Shown here in pieces: positions 34,389 to 43,985 of a DNA stretch of 64,000 nucleotides. The stretch comes from Paracoccus luteus (lineage in GTDB: Bacteria > Pseudomonadota > Alphaproteobacteria > Rhodobacterales > Rhodobacteraceae). A program made the translations under genes and the position numbers. Each line of letters opens with the position of its first letter. Within the stretch, counting starts at the first letter, position 1. Below the pieces are notes generated by a model. It searched no databases and had not been told where the DNA came from. It saw nothing but the letters and a program-made list of their open reading frames with translations. The stretch covers positions 310,001 to 374,000 of the forward strand of contig NZ_SDEA01000001.1 of NCBI RefSeq assembly GCF_004522155.1, given 5' to 3'.

Positions 34389-35099
34389 ATGACCAACCAG
34401 AACGACAGATTCATCGACGAGGTCACCGAGGATCTGCGCCGCGACAGGCTGTTCCTGATGATGCGCCGCTATGGCTGGATCGTCGTGCTGGCGATCCTGC
34501 TGGTCGTCGCGGGCACGGCGTGGCGCGAGTGGACGCAGTCGCGCGACACCCGGCAGGCGCGCGCCTTCGGGGACAGCATCCTGGCGGCCGAGGGGGCGGG
34601 CGGCGATCCGGCCGCCGACGCCGCGGCGCTGGCCGCCGTGCCCGCCGCCCGCCCCGGCCAGGCCGCGCTGCGCGACCTGCTGGCGGGCGGCGCGTGGGCG
34701 CAGGCGGGCGACGACGCCAAGGCCGCCGCCGCCTATGACGCGGCCGCCGCGGCGCTGCCCGACGATGTGGTCATGCGCGACCTGGCGCGGCTGAAATCGG
34801 TGCTGGCGCAAGGGCCTGCGATGGACCCCGCCGCCCGCGACGCCGCCCTGACCGGCTTGTCCGCCCCCGGCGCGCCGTTCGAGATGATCGCGCTGGAGCT
34901 GAAGGCCATCGCGCTGGTCGGCGCGGGCCGCGACGAGGACGCGATCACCCTGATCCGCCAGATCCAGCAAAAGGACGGGCTGAGCGAACAGATGCGCCGC
35001 CGCCTGTCGGAACTGATGATCACGCTTGGCGTGGACCCCGAACCGGCCGAGGCGGCGCAGGCCCCTGGCGCGGCCGCCCCGATGCCCGCCCTGAACTGA
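34389..35099 (+). CDS. YfgM-like tetratricopeptide membrane protein
   Basis: A 236-residue protein: cytosolic N-terminus MTNQNDRFIDEVTEDLRRDR, one helix (YGWIVVLAILLVVAGTAWRE, about 29-46) and a periplasmic helical TPR-like domain. It corresponds to YfgM/UPF0070, an ancillary partner of the SecYEG translocon and periplasmic chaperones, and the order yfgM-bamB-der is the same as in E. coli. The start is set by the promoter and a GACGCACG leader; an in-frame ATG at 34227 precedes the promoter. Confidence 0.85.
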   Translation: MTNQNDRFIDEVTEDLRRDRLFLMMRRYGWIVVLAILLVVAGTAWREWTQSRDTRQARAFGDSILAAEGAGGDPAADAAALAAVPAARPGQAALRDLLAGGAWAQAGDDAKAAAAYDAAAAALPDDVVMRDLARLKSVLAQGPAMDPAARDAALTGLSAPGAPFEMIALELKAIALVGAGRDEDAITLIRQIQQKDGLSEQMRRRLSELMITLGVDPEPAEAAQAPGAAAPMPALN

Positions 35100-35181
35100 C
35101 CCTTTCGGCGCGGGCGGGCGCGTCGGCCCCCCGCTGCGCCACGATCAAGCCGACCCCCGCGACCCCAGCCCGAGGCCCCCG

Positions 35182-36540
35182 ATGTCCCGATCCCCCGCCG
35201 TTCGCCGCCCCCCAGCCCTGCGTCTTGGCGCGCGGGGGCTGTTGCCGCTGGCGGTGCTGGTCGCCCTGTCGGCCTGCGCCGAACGCGAGGTGGTGCTGCC
35301 GGGCACCCGGATCAGCCCGCGCGACGTCGTCTCGCCCGAAGGACCGGCGATCGTGCAGGGGGGCGGCGTCACCTCGACGGCGCTGTCGCTGGCCGCGCCC
35401 CGGTCCTTTGAATGGCCGCAGCGCGCGGGCAACGCCCAGCACCTGATCGGCCACGCCGCGCTGTCCGGCGGCACGACGCGGATCTGGTCGGCGGCGATCG
35501 GCCAGCCCTCGGGCAAGCGCCACCGCATCACCGCCGATCCGGTGGTGGCGGGCGGGCGCGTGTTCACGCTGGACAGCCTGGCCCGCGTCACCGCGACCGC
35601 GCTGTCGGGCGGCACGGCATGGTCCGCGAACCTGGTGCCCGCGACGGAACGCGGCGACAGCGCGTCGGGCGGCGGGCTGGCTTACGACGGCGGGCGGGTG
35701 TTCGCGACGACCGGCTATGGCGAGCTGGTGGCGTTGGACGCGGCCAGCGGCGGCGTCATCTGGCGCCAGCGCGTCGATTCCCCCATCGGCGGCGCGCCCA
35801 CCGTCACGGGCGGCACCGTCTATGTCACCGCGCGGAACGGCACCGGCTGGGCCGTGCGCGCCAGCGACGGCAAGGTGCTGTGGACCGCGGCCGGCATCCC
35901 CAGCCAGTCCGGCGTCAGCGGCGTCGCGGCGCCCGCGGTGGACGGCGACCTGGCCATCTTTCCCTTTGCATCGGGCCAGCTGCTGGCCGTGGACGCCGCC
36001 ACCGGCGAGACGCGCTGGTCCGCGCAGGTCGCCGGATCGCGCGTCGGCCGCGCCATCGCCTTCATCCGCGACCTGACCGGAGAGCCGGTGATCGCCGGCA
36101 ACGTGGTGCTGGCGGGCTCGTCCTCGGGGCGCATCAACGCCTTTGACCGCGCCACCGGGGCCGAGCTGTGGTCCGACCGCGACGGGGCGAACAGCCCCGT
36201 CCTGCTGGCCGGGGGGTCGGTCTTTGCGATCAACGACCAGGCGCAGCTGGTCCGGCTGGACGCCGCCACGGGCGGGCGCATCTTTGCCATCGACCTGCCC
36301 TATTTCACCACCAACCGCGTCAAGCGGCAGGAGGATGTCTTTGCCCATTACGGGCCCGTGCTGGCCGGCGGCCGGCTGTTCGTCGCCTCGTCCGACGGGT
36401 ATCTGCGCGCCTTCGACCCGCGGTCGGGCGCGCTGGTCGGGCAGGCCGCCATTCCCGGGGGGGCTGCGACCGCGCCCGTGGTGTCGGGCGGCACGCTTTA
36501 CGTCACCGGGCGCGACGGGCGTCTGCACGCCTATCGCTAG
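35182..36540 (+). CDS. bamB: Outer membrane protein assembly factor BamB (PQQ-like beta-propeller lipoprotein)
   Basis: A 452-residue lipoprotein. The signal LLPLAVLVALSACAEREV has a lipobox with Cys at about 32. The rest is a beta-propeller with repeated blade motifs such as GGRVFTLDSLARV, GELVALDAASGGVIWRQR, GQLLAVDAATGETRW and DGYLRAFDPRSG. BamB supports BamA in inserting outer-membrane proteins. Fits between yfgM-like and der. Confidence 0.93.
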   Translation: MSRSPAVRRPPALRLGARGLLPLAVLVALSACAEREVVLPGTRISPRDVVSPEGPAIVQGGGVTSTALSLAAPRSFEWPQRAGNAQHLIGHAALSGGTTRIWSAAIGQPSGKRHRITADPVVAGGRVFTLDSLARVTATALSGGTAWSANLVPATERGDSASGGGLAYDGGRVFATTGYGELVALDAASGGVIWRQRVDSPIGGAPTVTGGTVYVTARNGTGWAVRASDGKVLWTAAGIPSQSGVSGVAAPAVDGDLAIFPFASGQLLAVDAATGETRWSAQVAGSRVGRAIAFIRDLTGEPVIAGNVVLAGSSSGRINAFDRATGAELWSDRDGANSPVLLAGGSVFAINDQAQLVRLDAATGGRIFAIDLPYFTTNRVKRQEDVFAHYGPVLAGGRLFVASSDGYLRAFDPRSGALVGQAAIPGGAATAPVVSGGTLYVTGRDGRLHAYR

Positions 36541-36549
36541 GAAACCGCA

Positions 36550-38031
36550 GTGACCTTTACCCTTGCCATCGTCGGGCGGCCCAATGTCGGCAAGTCCACC
36601 CTGTTCAACCGCCTTGTCGGCAAGCGGCTGGCGCTGGTCGATGACCAGCCCGGCGTCACCCGCGACCTGCGCGAGGGGGACGCCCGGCTGGGCGACCTGC
36701 GGTTCATCGTGATCGACTCGGCCGGGCTTGAGATGGTCGAGGACGACAGCCTGCAGGGCCGGATGCGCCGCCTGACCGAGCGCGCCGTGGACGAGGCCGA
36801 CATCTGCCTGTTCGTCATCGACGCCCGCGTCGGCGTGACCGCGGCCGACGAGTATTTCGCCGACATCCTGCGCAAGCGCGCGCGCCACGTCGTGCTGGCC
36901 GCCAACAAGGCCGAGGGCCGCGTGGGCGAGGCGGGCGCGACCGAGGGCTGGGCGCTGGGTCTGGGCGAGCCGCTGCGGATTTCCGCCGAACACGGCGAGG
37001 GGATGGAGGATCTGTATCGCGCGCTGCTGCCGCTGTCCGAGATCGTCGAATCCGACCGCCCGACCCCCATCGCGCCCCAGACCGACGTCGCCCTGACCGA
37101 CGAGCAGGCGGAGACCGGCGCGGGGGCCGAGGACTGGCGCCCCAGCGCGCAGCGCCCGCTGCAACTGGCGGTGATCGGGCGGCCGAACGCCGGGAAATCG
37201 ACGCTGATCAACAAGATCATCGGCGAGGACCGCCTGCTGACCGGTCCGGAAGCCGGGATCACCCGCGATTCGATCAGCGTGCAGGCGGATTTCATGGGCA
37301 CGCCCATGCGCATCTTCGACACCGCCGGGATGCGGAAAAAGGCGCGGATCAGCGACAAGGTTGAAAAGCTGTCGGTGGCCGACGGCCTGCGCGCCGTCCG
37401 CTTTGCCGAGGTCGTGGTCGTGCTGCTGGACGTGGGGATCCCGTTCGAGCAGCAGGATCTGCGCATCGCCGATTTCGCCGAGACCGAGGGGCGGGCCGTC
37501 GTCGTCGCCGCGAACAAGTGGGATCTTGAGGACGACAAGCCCCACAAGCTGAACGAGCTGCGCGAGGCGTTCGAGCGGCTGCTGCCGCAGCTGAAGGGCG
37601 CGCCGCTGGTCACCGTGTCGGCGCGGACCGGCAAGGGGCTGGACCGGCTGCACAACGCCATCCTCAAGGCGCACGAGGTCTGGAACCGCCGCATCGGCAC
37701 GGCGCGGCTGAACCAGTGGCTGATCGCCATGACCGAGGCGCATCCGCCGCCCGCGCCGGGCGGCCGCCGCATCCGGCTGCGCTATATGACGCAGGTCAAG
37801 ACCCGGCCGCCTGCCTTTGTGGTCATGGCGACGCATGTGGACCAGATCCCGGAAAGCTATCGCCGCTATCTGGTGAACGGGTTGCGGGCCGATTTCGACA
37901 TGCCGGGCACGCCGATCCGCATCACCTTCCGCGATCAGGGCGACAAGAACCCCTACAAGGACCGGTCGAACAAGCGCCAGACCGGCGCGCTGGCCAAGCA
38001 CAAGGACCGCCAGCGGCCCAAGGAGGCCTGA
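36550..38031 (+). CDS. der: Ribosome biogenesis GTPase Der (EngA)
   Basis: A 493-residue GTPase with two G domains: first [14 protein letters not shown] (8-21) with NKAE, second [14 protein letters not shown] near 209 with [11 protein letters not shown] and NKWDLE, then a KH-like domain. Der is needed for 50S subunit maturation. The start is GTG at 36550, nine bases after bamB. The stop is followed by a repeat-rich gap. Confidence 0.96.
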   Translation: MTFTLAIVGRPNVGKSTLFNRLVGKRLALVDDQPGVTRDLREGDARLGDLRFIVIDSAGLEMVEDDSLQGRMRRLTERAVDEADICLFVIDARVGVTAADEYFADILRKRARHVVLAANKAEGRVGEAGATEGWALGLGEPLRISAEHGEGMEDLYRALLPLSEIVESDRPTPIAPQTDVALTDEQAETGAGAEDWRPSAQRPLQLAVIGRPNAGKSTLINKIIGEDRLLTGPEAGITRDSISVQADFMGTPMRIFDTAGMRKKARISDKVEKLSVADGLRAVRFAEVVVVLLDVGIPFEQQDLRIADFAETEGRAVVVAANKWDLEDDKPHKLNELREAFERLLPQLKGAPLVTVSARTGKGLDRLHNAILKAHEVWNRRIGTARLNQWLIAMTEAHPPPAPGGRRIRLRYMTQVKTRPPAFVVMATHVDQIPESYRRYLVNGLRADFDMPGTPIRITFRDQGDKNPYKDRSNKRQTGALAKHKDRQRPKEA

Positions 38032-38465
38032 GGCCGCCCCCGCGGGGCGGGGCGCATCCGAGGGGGCGGGCGCGTGCGCAGACCGCAAAAGGCGGGCGGC
38101 GTGGCGGCCGCGTCCCCGCAAGGCAGCGTTTCAACCCGCCGACGCCCGGCGACGCGCGGCGGATCGGCAGCGCCCATGAGCATGCTGCCGACCGCCAGCG
38201 GCCCTGCGCGGTGCGGGGCGGACCATGCTGCCGACCGCCGGTGCCCCAGCGCGGCTCGGGAACACCATGCTTCCGACAGTCAGCGCCCATGAGCGGCCCG
38301 GGGCGGATCATACTGCCAAGGCAGCGCCCCAGCGCCACCCGGGGCGGTCCATGCTGCCGACCGGCCGCGTCCCGGCGCAGGCCCGCGGCGGTCTGTGCTG
38401 CCGACCGGCCGCGCCCATGAGCGGCCCGGGGCCGCTCAGCGGCGCCCCAGCGCGGCCCGGTCCGC
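38032..38465. other. Gene-free convergent gap after der
   Basis: About 430 bases between der (+) and the unknown gene ending at 38466 (-). Small frames here are repeat-driven and not credible. The second half is the 41-44 base tandem repeat listed separately. Confidence 0.6.
38181..38436. repeat. Six tandem units of 41-44 bases
   Basis: Units start at 38181, 38224, 38266, 38309, 38350 and 38394, each opening with CATGCTGCCGACCG or a close variant and ending in CGGGGCGG(A/T)C-like sequence; CAGCGCCC and ATGAGCGGCCCGGGGC recur inside. Units are contiguous with no unique spacers, so this is a minisatellite, not CRISPR. It lies between two converging genes. Confidence 0.85.
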
Positions 38466-38849
38466 TCAGGCCACCGCCAGCCGCCGGAACTCGCGTTTCA
38501 GCAGGTCCAGTTCCGCCCGCAGCAGGTCGATCTCGGCGCGCAGATCCTCGTCCAGCGCCACGCCCGCGATGACGGGCAGCGCGGCAAGGCGGATCGCGCC
38601 GGGGCGCGGCCCCTCGTCGGCGTGGCCATCGTCCGCGATCAGCAGATAGGTCTGCGCGCCCTGCGCCAGCGATCCGGCCGGCAGCGCGGCGGACACGCGA
38701 AAGCGCCCGTCGCCATCGGGGATCACCGCCGCCTCGGCCAGCGTGCGGCCATGCAGCACCAGCGCGACCCGTCCAGGGCGGTCGGCGTCGGTCAGCACCC
38801 CTTCCCACACGCCGGATTTCAGACCAAGCGAGGTGAAGTCGCCGCGCAT
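38466..38849 (-). CDS. Conserved-looking protein of unknown function
   Basis: A 127-residue soluble protein (MRGDFTSLGLKSGVWEGVL). Beta-rich first half (RVALVLHGRTLAEAAVIPDG, FRVSAALPAGSLAQG) and a C-terminal helical heptad region (DLRAEIDLLRAELDLLKREF) that could be a coiled coil. AAAGGA lies before ATG 38849. It follows the DUF6478-like gene by 11 bases, suggesting one operon with it and perhaps ilvD. Family not recognised. Confidence 0.72.
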   Translation of the reverse strand: MRGDFTSLGLKSGVWEGVLTDADRPGRVALVLHGRTLAEAAVIPDGDGRFRVSAALPAGSLAQGAQTYLLIADDGHADEGPRPGAIRLAALPVIAGVALDEDLRAEIDLLRAELDLLKREFRRLAVA

Positions 38850-38860
38850 CGCGTGTCCTT

Positions 38861-39649
38861 TCAGATTTCGGCGCGCAGGTGGCGCGACAGGAACAGGTCG
38901 CGCAGCACCACCGCATTCATCTGCGGCGTCTCGAAGATCAGGTCCAGCCAGACCTTGTGCAGCCGCTTTTCGTTCATTTCCAGGTAATACAGGTCGAACT
39001 CGATCACGGTGCCCTGCGCGGGGCCGGCGGTCAGGTCGCCCAGATGGCGCAGCAACTCGTCGGTGTTGGGACCGTGGCCGACGTTCAGCCGGGCATAGAT
39101 GCTCATCGGGCGCTCGACGCTCAGCGTGGGGGCCAGGCGGATGATGTGGCTGCGCGACAGCCCGTCCAGCGCCGCCTGCGGCAGATCGACCGAGATAGAC
39201 AGGAAGCTGCCGGTAAAGCCCATCGTTTCCAGCCGCAGCCCGAAGGGCGACAGATCGTCGGCCTCGCGGTTGACGGACTGGCGCAGGATCAGCGCCCGGT
39301 TGGGGCAATCGTGCCAGACCGCCGCCTCGTCGCCCAGCCGCGTGCCGTCGCGGGGCGCGGCGTGGCCGGACGGCGAAAGGCGCGCCGACAGGAACGTGGG
39401 CCGCCAGTGCCAGTCGGTGCCGGCGGGCAGGCCGGGCACGTCCGCGCCGACGCGGGGGATGCGGTCGAGCCGGGCACGGGCGCGGGCAAGAAAGCGGTCC
39501 AGGTCCAGCCGCAGGGCGCGCGCCTCATCCGACAGGCGGCGCAGGCGCGAGGACGGCAGATCGGTCCCGGCTTCGGCCAGCGCCGTCCACTGACGGGCCG
39601 CGCGGGCGCGGCCCTGACGTCTTGCCCAACCGCGCAGGTCGCCCGCCAT
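38861..39649 (-). CDS. DUF6478-like protein
   Basis: A 262-residue protein with an Arg/Ala-rich helical N-terminus (1-60, RALRLDLDRFLARARARLDR) and a later domain with DWHWRPTFLSARL, VWHDCPNRALILRQ, FTGSFLSISVDLP and IYARLNVGHGPNTDELLRHL. The layout agrees with DUF6478, a family I associate mainly with Rhodobacteraceae; function unknown. It starts nine bases after ilvD on the same strand. Confidence 0.72.
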   Translation of the reverse strand: MAGDLRGWARRQGRARAARQWTALAEAGTDLPSSRLRRLSDEARALRLDLDRFLARARARLDRIPRVGADVPGLPAGTDWHWRPTFLSARLSPSGHAAPRDGTRLGDEAAVWHDCPNRALILRQSVNREADDLSPFGLRLETMGFTGSFLSISVDLPQAALDGLSRSHIIRLAPTLSVERPMSIYARLNVGHGPNTDELLRHLGDLTAGPAQGTVIEFDLYYLEMNEKRLHKVWLDLIFETPQMNAVVLRDLFLSRHLRAEI

Positions 39650-39658
39650 CGGCTGTCC

Positions 39659-41392
39659 TCACTGATCCATGTAGACGTGGGATTCGACCTTGGCGCCCGG
39701 ATGGGTCACGGCGCCGTGGCGGGCCGAACCGACCAGCCGGGCGTATTTCCACAGCGCCCCGGCGTTATAGTCGGTCTGCCGCGGCCCGGCCCATTCGGCC
39801 TTGCGCTGCGCCAGTTCCGCGTCGGTCAGGGCTACGGACAGGTCGCCGGTCAGGGCGTTCAGGGTGATCATGTCGCCGTTGCGGATCAGCGCGATGGGGC
39901 CGCCATGCGCCGCCTCGGGGCCGACATGGCCCACGCAGAACCCGCGTGTCGCGCCCGAAAAGCGGCCGTCGGTGATCAGCGCGACCTTTTTGCCCATGCC
40001 CTGGCCCGACAGCGCGGCGGTCGTGGCCAGCATCTCGCGCATGCCCGGCCCGCCCGCCGGGCCCTCGTTGCGGATGACGAAAACGCAGCCTTCGGCATAG
40101 CTGCGGGACTGGACGGCCTCGAACGCGTCCTCCTCGCATTCAAAGACCAGCGCGGGGCCGGTGAAGACTTGATCGGCCTCGCTCATCCCCGCGACCTTGA
40201 CGATCGCGCCCTCGGGGGCAAGGTTGCCGCGCAGGCCGACGACGCCGCCGGTTTTCGTCAGGGGCGTGGCGACCGGGTGGATGACCTTTCCGTCCGGTTC
40301 GCCGCGGATTTCCTCCAGCTCCTCGCCCAGGGACCGGCCCGATGCGGTGATGCAGTCGAGATGCAGCAGCCCGGCCTTGGCCAGTTCCTTCATCACGACG
40401 GGGATGCCGCCGACCTCGAACAGGTCTTTGGCGACATATTCGCCGCCCGGGCGCAGGTTCACGAAATAGGGCGTGTCGTGGAAGATGTCGCAGACGTCGA
40501 ACAGGTCGAAGTCGATCCCCGCCTCATGCGCGATGGCGGGCAGGTGCAGGCCGCCGTTGGTGGACCCGCCGGTGCAGGCCACGACGCGGGCGGCGTTTTC
40601 CAGCGACTTGCGGGTGACGATGTCGCGGGCGCGGATGTTCTTTTCGATCAGGTTCATCACCGCCACGCCCGAAGCGTCGCAGAACTGGTCGCGGGATTCG
40701 TAAGGGGCGGGCGCACCCGAGGAGTTCAGCAGCGCCAGCCCGATCGCCTCGGACACGCAGGCCATCGTGTTCGCCGTGTATTGCGCCCCGCAGGCGCCCG
40801 AGGACGGGCAGGCCACGCGCTCCATGATGTCCAGTTCCGCGTCCGAGATCAGCCCGGCCGCGTGCTTGCCCGCCGCCTCGAACATGTCCTGCACCGTGAT
40901 GTCGCGGCCCTGATAGCGGCCGGGCAGGATCGAGCCGCCGTAGATGAACACGCTGGGCACGTTCAGCCGCACCATCGCCATCATCATCCCCGGCAGGGAT
41001 TTGTCGCAGCCCGCCAGCCCCACCAGCGCGTCATAGCAATGCCCGCGCATGGTCAGTTCCACCGTGTCCGCGATGGCGTCGCGCGAGGCCAGCGACGACC
41101 GCATCCCCTCGTGCCCCATCGCGATGCCGTCGGTGACGGTGATGGTGGTGAACTCGCGGGGCGTGCCGCCGCCCTTCTTGACGCCCATCTTGACGACCTG
41201 CGCCTGGCGGTTCAGCGAGATGTTGCAGGGCGCGGCCTCGTTCCAGCAGGTGGCGACGCCGACCAGGGGCTGGTGGATCTCTTCCTCGGACAGGCCCATC
41301 GCATAGAGATAGCTGCGATGCGCGGCGCGCGCCGGCCCCTCGGTCACGTGGCGACTGGGCAGTTTCGACTTGTCGAAGCGCGTGTTGTGCAT
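39659..41392 (-). CDS. ilvD: Dihydroxy-acid dehydratase
   Basis: A 577-residue Fe-S dehydratase for valine, leucine and isoleucine synthesis. Cluster Cys residues are in GVATCWNEAAPCN, GLAGCDKSLPGM and CPSSGACG; KGGGTPREFTTITVTDGIAM (split) and DGRFSGATRGFCVGHV are family marks. ATG 41392 (MHNTRFDKSKLPSRHVTEG) is the conserved start; an earlier in-frame start overlaps the cls end region. Confidence 0.96.
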   Translation of the reverse strand: MHNTRFDKSKLPSRHVTEGPARAAHRSYLYAMGLSEEEIHQPLVGVATCWNEAAPCNISLNRQAQVVKMGVKKGGGTPREFTTITVTDGIAMGHEGMRSSLASRDAIADTVELTMRGHCYDALVGLAGCDKSLPGMMMAMVRLNVPSVFIYGGSILPGRYQGRDITVQDMFEAAGKHAAGLISDAELDIMERVACPSSGACGAQYTANTMACVSEAIGLALLNSSGAPAPYESRDQFCDASGVAVMNLIEKNIRARDIVTRKSLENAARVVACTGGSTNGGLHLPAIAHEAGIDFDLFDVCDIFHDTPYFVNLRPGGEYVAKDLFEVGGIPVVMKELAKAGLLHLDCITASGRSLGEELEEIRGEPDGKVIHPVATPLTKTGGVVGLRGNLAPEGAIVKVAGMSEADQVFTGPALVFECEEDAFEAVQSRSYAEGCVFVIRNEGPAGGPGMREMLATTAALSGQGMGKKVALITDGRFSGATRGFCVGHVGPEAAHGGPIALIRNGDMITLNALTGDLSVALTDAELAQRKAEWAGPRQTDYNAGALWKYARLVGSARHGAVTHPGAKVESHVYMDQ

Positions 41393-41475
41393 GGCTATCC
41401 CCCTTGGCTTGGCACGGGAATAGTCGCGCGGGCGCAGGGGGGCAAGGGCGGGATGGCCGGGGCGCGCGCCCGGCC

Positions 41476-42903
41476 TCACAACAGGGGCGAGGCCAGCGCC
41501 AGCAGGTTGTTGCGCAGCCGCCGCCACGGCGTCCAGCGCCTGATGGCCGCCAGCCGCAGGGGTCTGGCGCGCGCGACATAGCTTTGCTGGCGCCGGTCCA
41601 GTTCCGCCGTGGTGGCCTGATCCACGATCATCAGGTTCATCTCATAGTTCAGCTCAAAGCTGCGGCGGTCCAGGTTGGCGGACCCGACCATCGCCATGCA
41701 CCCGTCCACGGTGATGATCTTGGCGTGCAGCAGGCCCGGCCCGAACAGCATCAGCCGCACGCCCGCCTGTGCCAGCCCCCAGAAAAACCCCTCGCTGGTC
41801 GCGCCGACCAGCAGCGAATCGTTGCGCGCGGGCAGGATCATCGTCACCCGCACGCCGCGCAGCGCCGCCCCCCGGATCGCCGCGTCCAGCGCCGGGACGG
41901 GGACGTAATAGGGCGTCGAGATGGTGATCGAGCGCCGCGCGCCGTGGATCATCGTCGCCATGCAGTCGGCCAGCGAGCCGCGGCGCACGTCCGGCCCGGT
42001 CGCCACGACCTGCGCGATCCCGGTCCCCGCGGGGGCGGGCGGGTCGCGGGTCAGCATCGGGCCCAGATCCTCGCCCGTCGCGCTCATCCAGTCCTGCAGG
42101 AACACGCCCTGCATCTGGTGCACGACCGGCCCCTCGACCCGCAGCATGACGTCGATCCAGGGGGCGAACCGGGGTTTGACCGCGAAGGCCGCGTCGGCGC
42201 AGTTGCGGCTGCCGGTCATGCCGATGGCGTGGTCGATCACCACGATCTTGCGGTGGTTGCGCAGGTCGATGCGCTGGATCAGCGCCTGCACCAGCGGCAG
42301 CCGGATCGCCCCCGCGCCGTGGCACAGCGCGCCGGCGCGGCGCAGCGCGGCCCAGTGCGGCGACCGCATGAAGCCGCGCGACCCCAGCGCGTCGACCAGC
42401 ACCCGCACCGTGACGCCCCGCGCGGCCGCACGGGCGGCGGCTTGCGCCACGCGGACGCCGGACCGGTCGGGCAGCCAGATATAGAACAGCAGGTGGACGT
42501 GGTCGACGGCCGCGTCGATGGCCGCGACCAGCTCGTCGATGGCGCCGTCATCCTCGGGCAGCAGGTGAACCGCGTTGCCGGCCAGCGCGCGGAACCCGCC
42601 CGCGGCGCGGTTCGCGGCCAGCACCGGCTGGGCAAAGGGCGGCACCTCGGCCAGCGCCACCGCCTCGGGGCCGCGCAGGCCGGTCAGCCGCGCGCGGATG
42701 TCGGCGCGGCGCTGGCGTTCGCGGCGGTTCATGCGGATCTCGCCGAAGAACAGATAGGCCACGATGCCGACAAGGGGCAGCGACTCGATCACCAGGATCC
42801 AGGCCAGCCGGACTGACGGTTCAAGCCGGGGGCGCATCAGCACCCGGATGCCGAACCCCAGCCCCGCCACGATATGAAGCCATACGCCGATCTGCGCCCA
42901 CAT
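41476..42903 (-). CDS. cls: Cardiolipin synthase (phospholipase D type)
   Basis: A 475-residue membrane enzyme that condenses phosphatidylglycerols to cardiolipin. Two N-terminal helices (about 4-22 and 35-52) precede two phospholipase D motifs: [18 protein letters not shown] near 222 and [20 protein letters not shown] near 395, each with the HxKxxxxD core. Full length for the ClsA type. It is divergent from accD by about 90 bases. Confidence 0.93.
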   Translation of the reverse strand: MWAQIGVWLHIVAGLGFGIRVLMRPRLEPSVRLAWILVIESLPLVGIVAYLFFGEIRMNRRERQRRADIRARLTGLRGPEAVALAEVPPFAQPVLAANRAAGGFRALAGNAVHLLPEDDGAIDELVAAIDAAVDHVHLLFYIWLPDRSGVRVAQAAARAAARGVTVRVLVDALGSRGFMRSPHWAALRRAGALCHGAGAIRLPLVQALIQRIDLRNHRKIVVIDHAIGMTGSRNCADAAFAVKPRFAPWIDVMLRVEGPVVHQMQGVFLQDWMSATGEDLGPMLTRDPPAPAGTGIAQVVATGPDVRRGSLADCMATMIHGARRSITISTPYYVPVPALDAAIRGAALRGVRVTMILPARNDSLLVGATSEGFFWGLAQAGVRLMLFGPGLLHAKIITVDGCMAMVGSANLDRRSFELNYEMNLMIVDQATTAELDRRQQSYVARARPLRLAAIRRWTPWRRLRNNLLALASPLL

Positions 42904-42994
42904 GGCGGCATCTGGACCGGCCAGGGCGCCGATTGCAATCAGGCCCGCCGCGGCCTATCTGACCGACGGTGCAGGAACAGCGGAAGGTTGCAGC

Positions 42995-43978
42995 ATGAAC
43001 TGGATCACCAACTATGTCCGGCCGCGCATCAACTCGTTGTTCTCGCGCCGCGAGGTGCCCGAGAACCTGTGGACCAAGTGCCCCGAATGCGGGACCATGC
43101 TGTTTCACCGCGAACTGGCCGACAACCTGAACGTCTGCACCAACTGCGATCATCACCTGGCGATCACGCCCCGCGCGCGCTTTACCGCGCTGTTCGACGG
43201 CGGCGTGTTCACCGAGGTGAAGGTGCCCGAGCCGGTGGCCGACCCGCTGGGGTTCAAGGACCAGAAGAAATACCCCGACCGGATGAAATCCGCCCAGAAA
43301 TCGACCGGCGAGCGCGAAGCGATGCTGGTCGCCGAGGGCGAGATGGGCCGCACCCCCATCGTCGCCGCCGCGCAGGATTTTTCCTTCATGGCCGGGTCGA
43401 TGGGGATGTATGTCGGCAACGCCATCGTCGCCGCCGCCGAGCGCGCCGTGAAGCTGAAACGCCCGCTGGTGCTGTTTTCGGCCGCCGGGGGCGCGCGGAT
43501 GCAGGAAGGCATCCTGTCGCTGATGCAGATGCCGCGCACCACCGTCGCCGTGCAGATGCTGCGCGAGGCGCGGCTGCCTTATGTCGTCGTGCTGACCCAT
43601 CCGACGACCGGTGGCGTCACCGCGTCCTATGCGATGCTGGGCGACGTCCAGATCGCCGAGCCGAACGCGCTGATCTGTTTCGCCGGTCCCCGCGTGATCG
43701 AGCAGACGATCCGCGAAAAGCTGCCCGAGGGGTTCCAGCGCGCCGAATACCTGCTGGAACACGGGATGCTGGACCGCGTGACGCACCGCAAGAAACTGCG
43801 CGAGGAACTGGTGACCATCCTGCGGATGCTGACGCGCCAGTCCGCGCCCATCGTGGCCGACCTGCCCGCGCCGGGCGTGATCCCGTCCGCGCTGCCCGAC
43901 GCGGATGCGGCGCCCGACGACGACGCCTCGGCCGCCACCGAGGGCGCGACACCCGCGCCCGCCGCCGCCAAGGCCTGA
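42995..43978 (+). CDS. accD: Acetyl-CoA carboxylase carboxyltransferase beta subunit
   Basis: A 327-residue subunit of the enzyme making malonyl-CoA. The zinc ribbon [11 protein letters not shown] and VCTNCDHH lies at residues 28-52; the crotonase-like core has [33 protein letters not shown] (split) and [13 protein letters not shown]. About 35 acidic, Ala-rich residues extend the C-terminus. Followed after 7 bases by folC, a common pairing. Confidence 0.96.
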   Translation: MNWITNYVRPRINSLFSRREVPENLWTKCPECGTMLFHRELADNLNVCTNCDHHLAITPRARFTALFDGGVFTEVKVPEPVADPLGFKDQKKYPDRMKSAQKSTGEREAMLVAEGEMGRTPIVAAAQDFSFMAGSMGMYVGNAIVAAAERAVKLKRPLVLFSAAGGARMQEGILSLMQMPRTTVAVQMLREARLPYVVVLTHPTTGGVTASYAMLGDVQIAEPNALICFAGPRVIEQTIREKLPEGFQRAEYLLEHGMLDRVTHRKKLREELVTILRMLTRQSAPIVADLPAPGVIPSALPDADAAPDDDASAATEGATPAPAAAKA

Positions 43979-43985
43979 CCGCGCC

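Noticed and set aside
35020..38121. 1033-codon open frame on the minus strand
   Set aside because: Antisense shadow of bamB and der; no recognizable motif, low hydrophobic structure.
38181..38436. CRISPR array after der
   Set aside because: Units of 41-44 bases are head to tail and vary throughout; there are no spacers.
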